From NCBI GenBank assembly GCA_945862145.1, contig CAMAXE010000010.1, forward strand, positions 1-64,000: a DNA stretch of 64,000 nucleotides. The letters run 5' to 3'. The stretch is from Klebsiella pneumoniae (GTDB lineage Bacteria; Pseudomonadota; Gammaproteobacteria; Pseudomonadales; UBA5518). Both the position numbers and the translations under genes were made by a program. A model generated the notes under the pieces. The model saw only the letters and a list, made by a program, of their open reading frames with translations. It did no database searches and was not told where the DNA came from. Shown one piece after another: positions 56,308 to 64,000 of this stretch. Positions within the stretch are counted from its first letter, which is position 1. Each line of letters starts with the position of its first letter.

Positions 56308-56472
56308 AGACCACCCTTGCCCCTCCCCAACTGGAGGGCGGCTGTTGCGAGAATGAGCTTGCCGACCGGCTCAACAAGGCCGAGTAATTGGGGATCTCGT
56401 CTCGCACTGGGAGCGCTTGGCAGAGCAGCGCCGCACGATCGTGTTCTGCATCAGCATCGCGGGCGACATTCT
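56308..56472 (+). pseudogene. Frameshifted helicase remnant
   Basis: One frame reads LAPPQLEGGCCENELADRLNKAE then stops; shifted by one, the text continues VIGDLVSHWERLAEQRRTIVFC. Together they match DEAD/DEAH helicases of phages and integrative elements (E-L-A-D-R / H-W-x-R-L-A-E-x-R-R-T). A fragment of an older element next to the integrase remnant. Confidence 0.55.
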
Positions 56473-56690
56473 TTACCGATTGCAGCGGATGGATGACGAT
56501 TTTGTAAATGACCGTCTACAAAATGTTGCGGCTGAATAGTTGGGATTTTGCTCCCAAACGGGTCAAAAAAACCCCAATGCAGTCAAAGGGAAATGCAAAA
56601 AAAAAGCTTTGCTGCGAGTTTTGTAATATGACTGCAACCATAACCACTACAGAGTTTTATGTGATGCGTGCATGTTGCAGAGTCAAGGCC

Positions 56691-58127
56691 ATGAGTATTG
56701 CGACTGGCCTGAAGTTAGCAGCAAGTGTCTTGGTCGCACTGACCAGTTTTGCTGCCCCGGTGGTCGCCGACGGATTTCCTATTGATCCAGAGATCGTCGA
56801 GCGCATCCCGCCACGATTACCTGGAGCGCTGCGCAGGATACGTGAGCCTACTCAAATCGAAATAGGTCGCAAATTATTTGAACAAGAAACGTTTGGAGGC
56901 AACGGCAGGACGTGCGCTACCTGTCATCCAAGGACCAATAACTTTACCATTGACGTTCCTTTCATCAGTCGACTGCGACCCGATGATCCGTTATTTGTGT
57001 TTGAGCGTGTGCCGGAACTTGCTGGGTTGGAGAACGGGCCAGCCTTGCGCACCAAGGGACTGATCTGTGAGAACCTTGACGGCTTCGATCAACCGTGTGT
57101 GCTGCGGTCAGTACCGCACACACTTGGCCTAAGCCAGCAATTCGCCACGCAGGCACCGTTCCCCCTGGTTGACGCCCTGGGCTGGGGCGGTGACGGATCA
57201 CCGGGTGATGGGTCATTGCGTAACTTTGCCGTTGGTGCGGTAGTCCAACATTTCCCGAAGACCCTCAATCGGGTCGAGGGCGTAGACTTCAGATTGCCGA
57301 CCGCAACTGAACTTGATGCACTGGAAGCGTTTCAGCTCAGCCTCGGTCGCTCGACTACGCCGGTGACCGACCCAGCTCTTCCCGGTGCCCTGGTATTCGT
57401 CGACCCGGATGTAACAGCTGGTCAGGTGCTCTTCACCAAAATGCCGTCCAGGCAGGGGACCCGCGGCTGCGGCGGCTGCCACACGGGGGGCTCCGTCTCG
57501 GCCAATTCGCAGCGTGCGACGGGCGCCAATAGGGTTGCCAACGCCACAGTCTGTAGCTTCCCGGGGGTGCCCGGCGATGGTGCGTTTGGTCAGACCTCGG
57601 TTGTGGTTGAGGATCGCTCAGCGTTTTGCACTAACGGTGCCACAGGCCCGGTGACTTTTCGGGGGAATGAATTCTTCACCGTTCCGCCGACGATTGAGGC
57701 ATCGTTCACCCCACCCTTCTTCCACAATAACAGTGCGGACACACTTGAGGAGGTGGTCGATTTCTATCGCGACGACGCGTTCGCGAGATCGATTACGGGT
57801 GCAAACAACCCCTTCGTGATCGACGATGCGCAGCGCAACCAGATCGCAGTGTTCGTGCGCGTACTTGGTGTACTCGAAAAGATCAGGTCGGCTACTGCCG
57901 CTCTGAAGAGTTTGTCTGATCAGCGGCTGCCGGCCAGACTCGTCGTCATTGGAGATGCGCGGCGCGATGTAGGTGACGCGATCAAGCTACTCAAGGAAGG
58001 CAATCTGCGGGTCTACCAGAACACGGCCCTGCCAGCATTGAACCAGGCTTGGAGCAACGTGGTGGTGCTGCGGCCTGACCGTGCGTTGGCAAACCTCGAA
58101 GTCGCTCGCGGTTTGATCGTCAACTGA
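56691..58127 (+). CDS. Di-heme cytochrome c peroxidase/MauG-like protein
   Basis: The 478-residue exported protein starts at ATG 56691, with a signal peptide ending AAPVVA. Heme motifs are CATCH (75-79) and CGGCH (260-264). It is like the bacterial di-heme peroxidase/MauG superfamily. An upstream frame extends to 56508 but lacks a signal. It precedes the fusion gene by 113 bp on the same strand and may be co-transcribed. Substrate unknown. Confidence 0.85.
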   Translation: MSIATGLKLAASVLVALTSFAAPVVADGFPIDPEIVERIPPRLPGALRRIREPTQIEIGRKLFEQETFGGNGRTCATCHPRTNNFTIDVPFISRLRPDDPLFVFERVPELAGLENGPALRTKGLICENLDGFDQPCVLRSVPHTLGLSQQFATQAPFPLVDALGWGGDGSPGDGSLRNFAVGAVVQHFPKTLNRVEGVDFRLPTATELDALEAFQLSLGRSTTPVTDPALPGALVFVDPDVTAGQVLFTKMPSRQGTRGCGGCHTGGSVSANSQRATGANRVANATVCSFPGVPGDGAFGQTSVVVEDRSAFCTNGATGPVTFRGNEFFTVPPTIEASFTPPFFHNNSADTLEEVVDFYRDDAFARSITGANNPFVIDDAQRNQIAVFVRVLGVLEKIRSATAALKSLSDQRLPARLVVIGDARRDVGDAIKLLKEGNLRVYQNTALPALNQAWSNVVVLRPDRALANLEVARGLIVN

Positions 58128-58240
58128 CTCCATAAAGTCTTAGCGACCCGGCCAGGGGGCGGTACACAGGGCCATGCCCGCCTGCCCGGCCGGGATAAGG
58201 GGAGCCCAGCCAAGCAGCCGAGGCATCGCCTATACTCCGG

Positions 58241-61200
58241 ATGGCTAATGCTTTCGGGGGTTTCAGTTTGGACGCGAAAAATTCCCTTTCCCGGTCCAAG
58301 ACACCCGAGGCCGACGGTTTGCAGGACCTCCGCCACGACCGGAACCGCCATCTGGTGAGACGAGAGCATGTCAAGGAAGCGACCCCCGTTGTGGCGGAGG
58401 AAAAAGCCTTAACGACCCCGGCAATGTTGGACCGAATTGCCCGCCAGTTTCCCGATCACGTCGCGATTGCTGACAAGGATCGACAGTTCACCTTCGAGGG
58501 TTTGCGCGAAGAGGTTCGCCAACTGGCCGCCGCGATGATAGGGCTGGGTGTCGACCGCGGAGACCGGGTAGCGATCTGGTCGCCTAACACCTGGCACTGG
58601 GTGGTTGTTTGTCTTGCAACCCACTACGCCGGAGGTGTGGTGGTGCCGATCAACACCGGCTTTAGTGTCGCAGAAGCCGGGGATATCCTGGTCCGCACCA
58701 GCGCGCCGCTTCTGTTCGCGATGGGTGAGGTCCTCGGCGTTGATCGGGTTGCGGACTTGGACCGGGCCGCGCTTCCCGCGCTCCGCCGAATCGTGCGGAT
58801 CCCGATCGATCAGGACGACGGCACTTGGGACGATTTTCTGTCCGGCCCTCTGGCGTCGGGCTGTCGGGTCGACGCACGGGCCGCCTCGGTCACCCCCGAG
58901 GACGTCGCTGACATTGTGTTCACCTCCGGGACGACGGGCCGCAGTAAAGGCGTGGTGGGGGCTCATCGGCAAGCCCTGTCAGCCTCGGTGGCGTGGGCTG
59001 AACGGGGTGGGCTCACCAGCGCGGACCGTTATCTGTGTGTCAGCCCGTTTTTTCACAACTTCGGCTACAAGGCAGGAATCCTGGCCTGCCTGCAAACCGG
59101 TGCGACATTGGTCCCGCACCGAGGCTTCGACCCTGAGCAGGCGATGGCGCTCATCGCCGAGCAGCGGATCACGGTGATGCCCGGGCCGCCGACGGTCTAC
59201 CAGATGATGCTCGACCACCCGGCCCGTCGGGATTACAACCTGAGTTCTTTACGCTTGGCCGTGACCGGTGCGGCCACCGTGCCGGTAGCCCTGATCGAGC
59301 GGATGCAAACCGAACTCGACTTCGACACAGTACTGACCGCCTACGGGCTGGCGGAGGCCAGCGGGTTCGGCACAATGTGCCGACCCACCGACGGTCCGGT
59401 TACTGTGGCGACCACATGCGGGCAGCCGATTGCCGACTTCGAGGTGCGTATCGATAGCCCTGATCCCTCAGCGGCCGGTGAAGTGCTGTTGCGAGGTCCC
59501 AACGTCATGCTGGGGTATCTCGATGACCCCGCGGCCACTGCGGAGGCGATCGATTCCGAAGGTTGGCTGCATACCGGCGACGTCGGGACCGTCGACGCTG
59601 CCGGGAACCTGCGGATCACCGACAGGCTCAAAGACATGTACATCTGCGGCGGCTTCAACGTCTATCCCGCTGAGGTCGAGCAGGTGCTGGCCCAACTGGG
59701 CGGGGTCGCTGAGGTCGCGGTGATTGGGGTTCCCGACCCCTGGCTCGGTGAGGTCGGTCAGGCCTTCATCGTTGCCCGCGCCGACACACAACTCGATGAG
59801 CAGGCCGTTATCGCCCACGCCCGTCGGCATCTGGCCGATGTCAAGATTCCGCGCTCGGTAGTCTTCATCGCGAAGCTTCCCCGCAACGCCGGCGGCAAGG
59901 TCATCAAAATCGAGCTGCGCGGAATAGCACGCTCCGCGCAGCGGGATGCGGCTTCACCCAGTCGCGCCAAGCCGACTCCTCCTGTTGGAATCACCGAGTC
60001 GGACCGCCGCGTATTTATCGCGGCGGCGACGCACGTCGCGCCCCACACTCCACTTCAGCAAGAACTCCATCGGTTGTGGGCTTTAGTACTCAACCGCAAC
60101 GACTTCGGCATCACCGATAACTTCTTCGCACTCGGCGGCCGCTCCCTCTCGGCCGCTCATCTGTGGGCCTGCCTGACGCAGGAACTCGGATGCACGGTGC
60201 CGATGTCGTTCATCTTTCGGCTGCCGACGGTCCAGGAACAAGCAGATTGGATCGTCACCCTGCGGTCCGAGGCGGACGCGAGCCTGGTCAACCTCGCCTT
60301 GGTCGGCGCCAGCGATACCTCGAACTCGTTCCCCCCGAACCAGTCCTTCGGTGAGAGGGCACCGTTGTTCGTAATACCCGGTTACGGCGGCACGATCTTC
60401 GACTTCATCGCTCTGGCCCGCGCAATGGCCCCAGCGCGTCCAGTTCTGGGCCTGCGGGCGACCGACCGGGACGACCCGCTGAACGATTCACTGGCACCGA
60501 GGGATGTGGCGGCTCTCGCGGCCCACTATGCCGAGGCGATCATCGCGCAGCGGCCGAACGGCCCGATCCATCTGCTGGGTTACTCAGCCGGAGGCTGGTA
60601 CGCACACGCGGTTGCTGCGGCGCTGCTCGAACGCGGCGCGCAGATCGGACTCTTTGCGGTGTTGGACAGCCATGCGCTGAACTCGCTCAACCTCACCGCT
60701 GATTGCAGGATCCACCTGCGTCTTTACCTGACCCTGCTTGCGCTTCAGTTGTCAAGGATAGTGCGGCGTGTGATGGCGAAGGTGAAAACCGAGCCTCGTC
60801 CGGTGCAGTTTGTTTTAGATCGACTCCGGAGGGAGATGGTCAGCCTCTGCCGGAGAGTGCGCCAGCTCTTAAGCCGATCTTCAGGCATAACTCGATCTTC
60901 AGTTGAAACCGCGTGTGCAACCCCTGATCCCCGGGACCGGGATCGTTTCATCACTTTGCTCCGCCAGGGCTACGACCTGCCCCCCGATGCCCCGAAACAG
61001 CTCCAGCTTCAGCACCACCTTGAATTTCTGGGCCCGCTACGCCGTTACCGGCCACCTCGCCTACCGCTGACCGCCGACCTGTTCGGCCCCCCTGAGACCA
61101 TGGCCCTGCTGCGGCGCACCTGGCGCTTTTATGCCAGAGGTGGGGTGCGTTCGCGGTCCATGTTCTCCATTCACCTCGATTTCGTCCGCCCGGGACTGAT

Positions 61201-63163
61201 GCCGGAACTGGCCACCGCACTGGAGCAAGCCCTGGACCGGTTCAATATCAACCAGGGAAATCCATCGCGTCTAAGTGCGGGGGATGACCAGTTCGGGCGA
61301 GAAGATTCTCAGGGAGCCACCGACTGCGACACGCATCAGACGCCCGCCAAGATAGACATCGACATCGTGCGACTTCGCGCGAGGTATGCGTCCGAACGCA
61401 CCAACCGTCTGCGCCCGGAGGGGTCGACCCAGTACATCGAAGCTAACGGTGAATTCGCACAATTTGCGGATATCGACCCGTTCACGCCCGCGGTGGCGCG
61501 TGCTCCCATCGACAAGGAGATCGACGTCGCGGTGATAGGCGGCGGTTTCGCCGGTCTGCTGTGCGGGGCCATGCTGAAGAAGGCGGGTGTGGACGATGTC
61601 ACCATCATCGAGGCGGGCGGTGACTTCGGTGGTGTCTGGTACTGGAACCGCTACCCGGGAGTTCAGTGCGATACCGACGCCTACTGCTACCTGCCGTTGC
61701 TGGAGGAACTCGGTGTCCTGCCGAGCCAGAAGTACGCCGACGGCGCCGAGATCTATCAGCACTGCCAGCGCATCGGCCGACATTTCGGGCTCTACGACCA
61801 GGCGGTCTTCTCGACCCGGGTGCAGGCCCTGCGGTGGGACCACGAAATTTCCCGGTGGCGAATCACCACCGACCGCGGGGACGACATCCGCGCCCGGTTC
61901 GTCGTGATGGGCTCCGGCCCCTTCCATCGGCCCAAGCTGCCCGGCATCCCGAATCTCGAAGATTTCGGTGGACACAGTTTCCACTCATCTCGATGGGACT
62001 ACACCTACACCGGTGGCGACCCTACCGGCGGATTGCACAAACTGGCCGATAAACGGGTCGCACTGGTAGGTACCGGAGCAACTGGGGTGCAACTCGTTCC
62101 ATTTCTGGGCCGATACGCCAAGCACCTCTACGTTTTCCAGCGCACCCCATCAACTGTCGCTGAGCGCCACAACACCCCCACAGACCCCCACTGGGTGAAG
62201 ACACTCGCTCCGGGCTGGCAGAAAGAACGTCGGCGAAACTTTCACTCCTGGACGGTTGAAGCTCTCGCGCTTGGACAGCAGGATCAAGTCTGCGACTTCT
62301 GGACCGAACTGGGCCGCACCACTGCGGCGCGGGTGCTCGCGGTGGATGACCCGTTGTCGATAAGTCCTGAGCAGTTCGCGGAGATCCACGAATTTGAGGA
62401 CTACGCGCTCATGGAACGCTTGCGTCGGCGCGTGGATGCTGCCGTCGACGACCCGGCCACCGCAGAGTCGCTCAAGCCCTACTACCGGTTCCTCTGCAAG
62501 CGTCCGTGTTCCAACGACGACTACCTCGCCACCTTCAATCGACCCAACGTGACACTGGTCGACGTGGCGGCATCTAAAGGAGTGCAGGCCGCGACCAGCA
62601 ACGGACTGGTCGCCGGCGGAGTCGAATATCCTCTCGATTGCATCATCTACGCCAGCGGCTTCGAGATCACCACCGAGATCAGTCGGCGCTACACCATCGA
62701 CACCATCGAGGGCCGCGGCGGTCGTTCACTTTATGAACACTGGCGCGACGGTTTCAAAACGATGCACGGAATGACCGCCCACGGGTTCCCCAACCAGTTC
62801 TTCACCGGATTCACCCAGGTCGGCATCTCCACCAATGTCACCGCGAGTTACGAGCAGCAGGGTGAGCACATCGCCTACATCATCGGCGAGATGTTGAAGA
62901 GGGGGGCGAGAACGGTTGAGGCCAGCCGAGAGGCTCAGGAGCAATGGTGCCGAACCATCCGCGAGACCGCGGTCGACAACTCCGCCTTCGAGGCCGAATG
63001 CACGCCGAGTTACTACAACAACGAAGGCGGCGGTGGCGGTGAGCGCGTCCGCTCGCACCAGGGCGAGCCCTACGGCCCCGGCTTCTACGCCTTCGGTGAG
63101 CTGCTTGCTGATTGGCGTGCGCGGGGTGATCTGGAAGGCTTGGTGGTGACACAGACCGTCTGA
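58241..63163 (+). CDS. Acyl ligase - carrier - thioesterase - Baeyer-Villiger monooxygenase fusion
   Basis: A 1640-residue polypeptide with four catalytic/carrier regions. Residues 55-565 are an ANL-superfamily acyl ligase resembling FadD3: TSGTTGRSKG (228-237), YGLAE (368-372), HTGD (444-447), DRLKD, and GGKVIK with the A10 Lys (553). At 600-675 a carrier domain has LGGRSL with phosphopantetheine-Ser635. At 705-1000 is a thioesterase, GYSAGG with Ser782. From about 1090 to the end is a flavin monooxygenase with GGGFAG (1100), the Baeyer-Villiger fingerprint FGGHSFHSSRW (1242-1252) and GTGATG (1277). The likely sequence is acyl activation, transfer to the carrier, release, then Baeyer-Villiger or N/S oxidation. 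Start uncertain: ATG 58241 or in-frame GTG 58355. The order is unusual; I know of no named system like it. Confidence 0.88.
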   Translation: MANAFGGFSLDAKNSLSRSKTPEADGLQDLRHDRNRHLVRREHVKEATPVVAEEKALTTPAMLDRIARQFPDHVAIADKDRQFTFEGLREEVRQLAAAMIGLGVDRGDRVAIWSPNTWHWVVVCLATHYAGGVVVPINTGFSVAEAGDILVRTSAPLLFAMGEVLGVDRVADLDRAALPALRRIVRIPIDQDDGTWDDFLSGPLASGCRVDARAASVTPEDVADIVFTSGTTGRSKGVVGAHRQALSASVAWAERGGLTSADRYLCVSPFFHNFGYKAGILACLQTGATLVPHRGFDPEQAMALIAEQRITVMPGPPTVYQMMLDHPARRDYNLSSLRLAVTGAATVPVALIERMQTELDFDTVLTAYGLAEASGFGTMCRPTDGPVTVATTCGQPIADFEVRIDSPDPSAAGEVLLRGPNVMLGYLDDPAATAEAIDSEGWLHTGDVGTVDAAGNLRITDRLKDMYICGGFNVYPAEVEQVLAQLGGVAEVAVIGVPDPWLGEVGQAFIVARADTQLDEQAVIAHARRHLADVKIPRSVVFIAKLPRNAGGKVIKIELRGIARSAQRDAASPSRAKPTPPVGITESDRRVFIAAATHVAPHTPLQQELHRLWALVLNRNDFGITDNFFALGGRSLSAAHLWACLTQELGCTVPMSFIFRLPTVQEQADWIVTLRSEADASLVNLALVGASDTSNSFPPNQSFGERAPLFVIPGYGGTIFDFIALARAMAPARPVLGLRATDRDDPLNDSLAPRDVAALAAHYAEAIIAQRPNGPIHLLGYSAGGWYAHAVAAALLERGAQIGLFAVLDSHALNSLNLTADCRIHLRLYLTLLALQLSRIVRRVMAKVKTEPRPVQFVLDRLRREMVSLCRRVRQLLSRSSGITRSSVETACATPDPRDRDRFITLLRQGYDLPPDAPKQLQLQHHLEFLGPLRRYRPPRLPLTADLFGPPETMALLRRTWRFYARGGVRSRSMFSIHLDFVRPGLMPELATALEQALDRFNINQGNPSRLSAGDDQFGREDSQGATDCDTHQTPAKIDIDIVRLRARYASERTNRLRPEGSTQYIEANGEFAQFADIDPFTPAVARAPIDKEIDVAVIGGGFAGLLCGAMLKKAGVDDVTIIEAGGDFGGVWYWNRYPGVQCDTDAYCYLPLLEELGVLPSQKYADGAEIYQHCQRIGRHFGLYDQAVFSTRVQALRWDHEISRWRITTDRGDDIRARFVVMGSGPFHRPKLPGIPNLEDFGGHSFHSSRWDYTYTGGDPTGGLHKLADKRVALVGTGATGVQLVPFLGRYAKHLYVFQRTPSTVAERHNTPTDPHWVKTLAPGWQKERRRNFHSWTVEALALGQQDQVCDFWTELGRTTAARVLAVDDPLSISPEQFAEIHEFEDYALMERLRRRVDAAVDDPATAESLKPYYRFLCKRPCSNDDYLATFNRPNVTLVDVAASKGVQAATSNGLVAGGVEYPLDCIIYASGFEITTEISRRYTIDTIEGRGGRSLYEHWRDGFKTMHGMTAHGFPNQFFTGFTQVGISTNVTASYEQQGEHIAYIIGEMLKRGARTVEASREAQEQWCRTIRETAVDNSAFEAECTPSYYNNEGGGGGERVRSHQGEPYGPGFYAFGELLADWRARGDLEGLVVTQTV

Positions 63164-63518
63164 AACTTCCACGCTTGGCCGATCGGTGGGCCAGCTCCGC
63201 GGCTTGGTGAGAGGATCGAGTCCTGTCTACAGCCGACGCAACTGACGAAGCGTCGCCGCGGACGCCGCCGCTGACGCCGGGAATGGTGGTAGTTTGACCC
63301 GGGTGAGGGATCTGCTCATTTCGGTGCCGCTCGGCGCAGCGCAGTCTCGTCGGGATTTCTCGGGCTGCGAAGTACGCGAGGCGACCCCAGCAGGAGGCCG
63401 CAGGCAGGGGACATTCGCGGGCGGAGACCATTCAGGCGTGCTAAGGGCAGGGGCTGAACAGGCTGGTCTCGGTTCGGAAGGAGCTTGCCTTTCCTATACT
63501 CGGACGAGGGGTCCTGTT
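63164..63518. other. Intergenic region before the TonB receptor
   Basis: No gene I can support. A TATACT box lies at 63495-63500, 19 bp before the receptor ATG and is a likely -10 element. Confidence 0.4.
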
Positions 63519-64000
63519 ATGAGAAGTCTTGGCGTGGGCGTTAGCGCCCTGGTGCTTGGCGTCGCCATGGCGGGCGCCGTCCAGGCGGGCGAGGCGGAGG
63601 CTGATTCCGCCGAACTGCTGGATGTCGTGATTGTCACCGGCACCCGCACCGCCGGCCTGCGCGCCGTCGATAGCCCGGCGCCGGTGACGGTGCTGGATTC
63701 CAGCGTCCTGGAGCGGGTCGGCCAGCCCGACCTCGTCCAGGCGATCGCCCAGAACGTGCCGTCTTTCAACGCGCAGGCGTTCGGCGGCGACACGGCGAAC
63801 CTGACCCTGTCGGCGAAGCTGAGGGGCCTGTCGCCCAACCACGCCCTGATCCTGGTCAACGGCAAGCGCAGGCACGGCACGGCAAACCTGGCGGTGCTGG
63901 GCAGTCCTTTCCAAGGCGGCGCCTCGGCCGACCTGAGCTTCATCACCCTGGGCGCGGTCGACCACATCGAGGTGCTGCAAGAAGGCGCGGCGGCCCAGTA
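63519..64000 (+). CDS. TonB-dependent outer membrane receptor, N-terminal part
   Basis: From ATG 63519 to the window edge the frame encodes 160 residues with no stop. It has a signal peptide (GVGVSALVLGVAMAGAVQAG), then VIVTGTRTAG, a TonB-box-like and plug segment, DLVQAIAQNVPSFNAQAFGGDTANLTLSAKLRGL, LILVNGKRRHG, ADLSFITLGAVDHIEVLQEGA. This is the plug domain of a siderophore/carbohydrate receptor. The gene is cut by the edge. Confidence 0.92.
   Translation, partial: MRSLGVGVSALVLGVAMAGAVQAGEAEADSAELLDVVIVTGTRTAGLRAVDSPAPVTVLDSSVLERVGQPDLVQAIAQNVPSFNAQAFGGDTANLTLSAKLRGLSPNHALILVNGKRRHGTANLAVLGSPFQGGASADLSFITLGAVDHIEVLQEGAAAQ

Overview
The window looks like chromosome of a high-G+C gammaproteobacterium. 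The best indication is the order alaS, lysC, csrA, tRNA-Ser(GCU) at 8-12.4 kb, which is familiar from Pseudomonas and relatives. GreB, a Trm112-family protein, a RhlE-type DEAD helicase, a class II cytochrome c and a TonB-dependent receptor fit the same picture. I cannot name a genus. Short repeats built on GCGGGC-ATG-GCCCGC occur twice (1-150 and 24009-24180).

Left host region (1-31020): a lactate-utilisation Fe-S protein cut by the window edge and running through in-frame 36-bp repeats; greB; a two-gene module made of a nucleotidyl cyclase with an N-terminal Rossmann/SLOG-like region (1602-2825) and a TIR-transmembrane-TPR protein (2829-4808); a secreted FG-GAP-like protein; an M23 peptidase and Trm112 protein; alaS-lysC-csrA-tRNA-Ser; a HicAB toxin-antitoxin pair; two coupled SDR genes; a lipoprotein gene flanked by 189-bp direct repeats, the second of which is the leader and start of an M48 peptidase gene; a Fic-fold regulator with its own operator-like repeats; then metabolic genes (amidohydrolase, homocysteine methyltransferase, LuxR regulator, class III aminotransferase, FAD oxidoreductase, M20 peptidase, methyltransferase-like membrane protein, helicase, cytochromes).

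Genomic island (31051-55822): a tRNA-Arg(ACG) gene is the integration site. Its 3' 47 bp are repeated exactly at 55776-55822, next to a tyrosine recombinase on the minus strand, and both ends carry a pair of GCCCCCACA repeats with the same 12-bp spacing. The cargo is visibly less G+C-rich and contains a secreted nuclease, a GIY-YIG-like protein, a cluster of Fpg glycosylase / C5-cytosine methyltransferase / XRE regulator / probable restriction endonuclease / HhH-GPD glycosylase, a histone-deacetylase-fold protein, a PD-(D/E)XK protein divergent from a C-protein-like regulator with a C-box-like palindrome, Sel1, DUF932-like and RadC proteins, a cold-shock/DUF3825 protein, a Nudix-like protein, small zinc-ribbon and membrane proteins, a family A DNA polymerase, AlpA and the integrase. 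A 14-bp palindrome TGCA-N6-TGCA recurs seven times across the island and is not explained by any gene.

Right region (55823-64000): remnants of an older integrase and a frameshifted helicase abut attR. They are followed by a di-heme peroxidase-like cytochrome, a 1640-residue fusion of acyl-adenylating ligase, carrier protein, thioesterase and Baeyer-Villiger-type monooxygenase, and the start of a TonB-dependent receptor that runs off the edge.

The strongest candidates for something undescribed are the cyclase/TIR module, the four-domain fusion enzyme, the restriction-modification plus glycosylase cluster, and the dispersed island palindrome.
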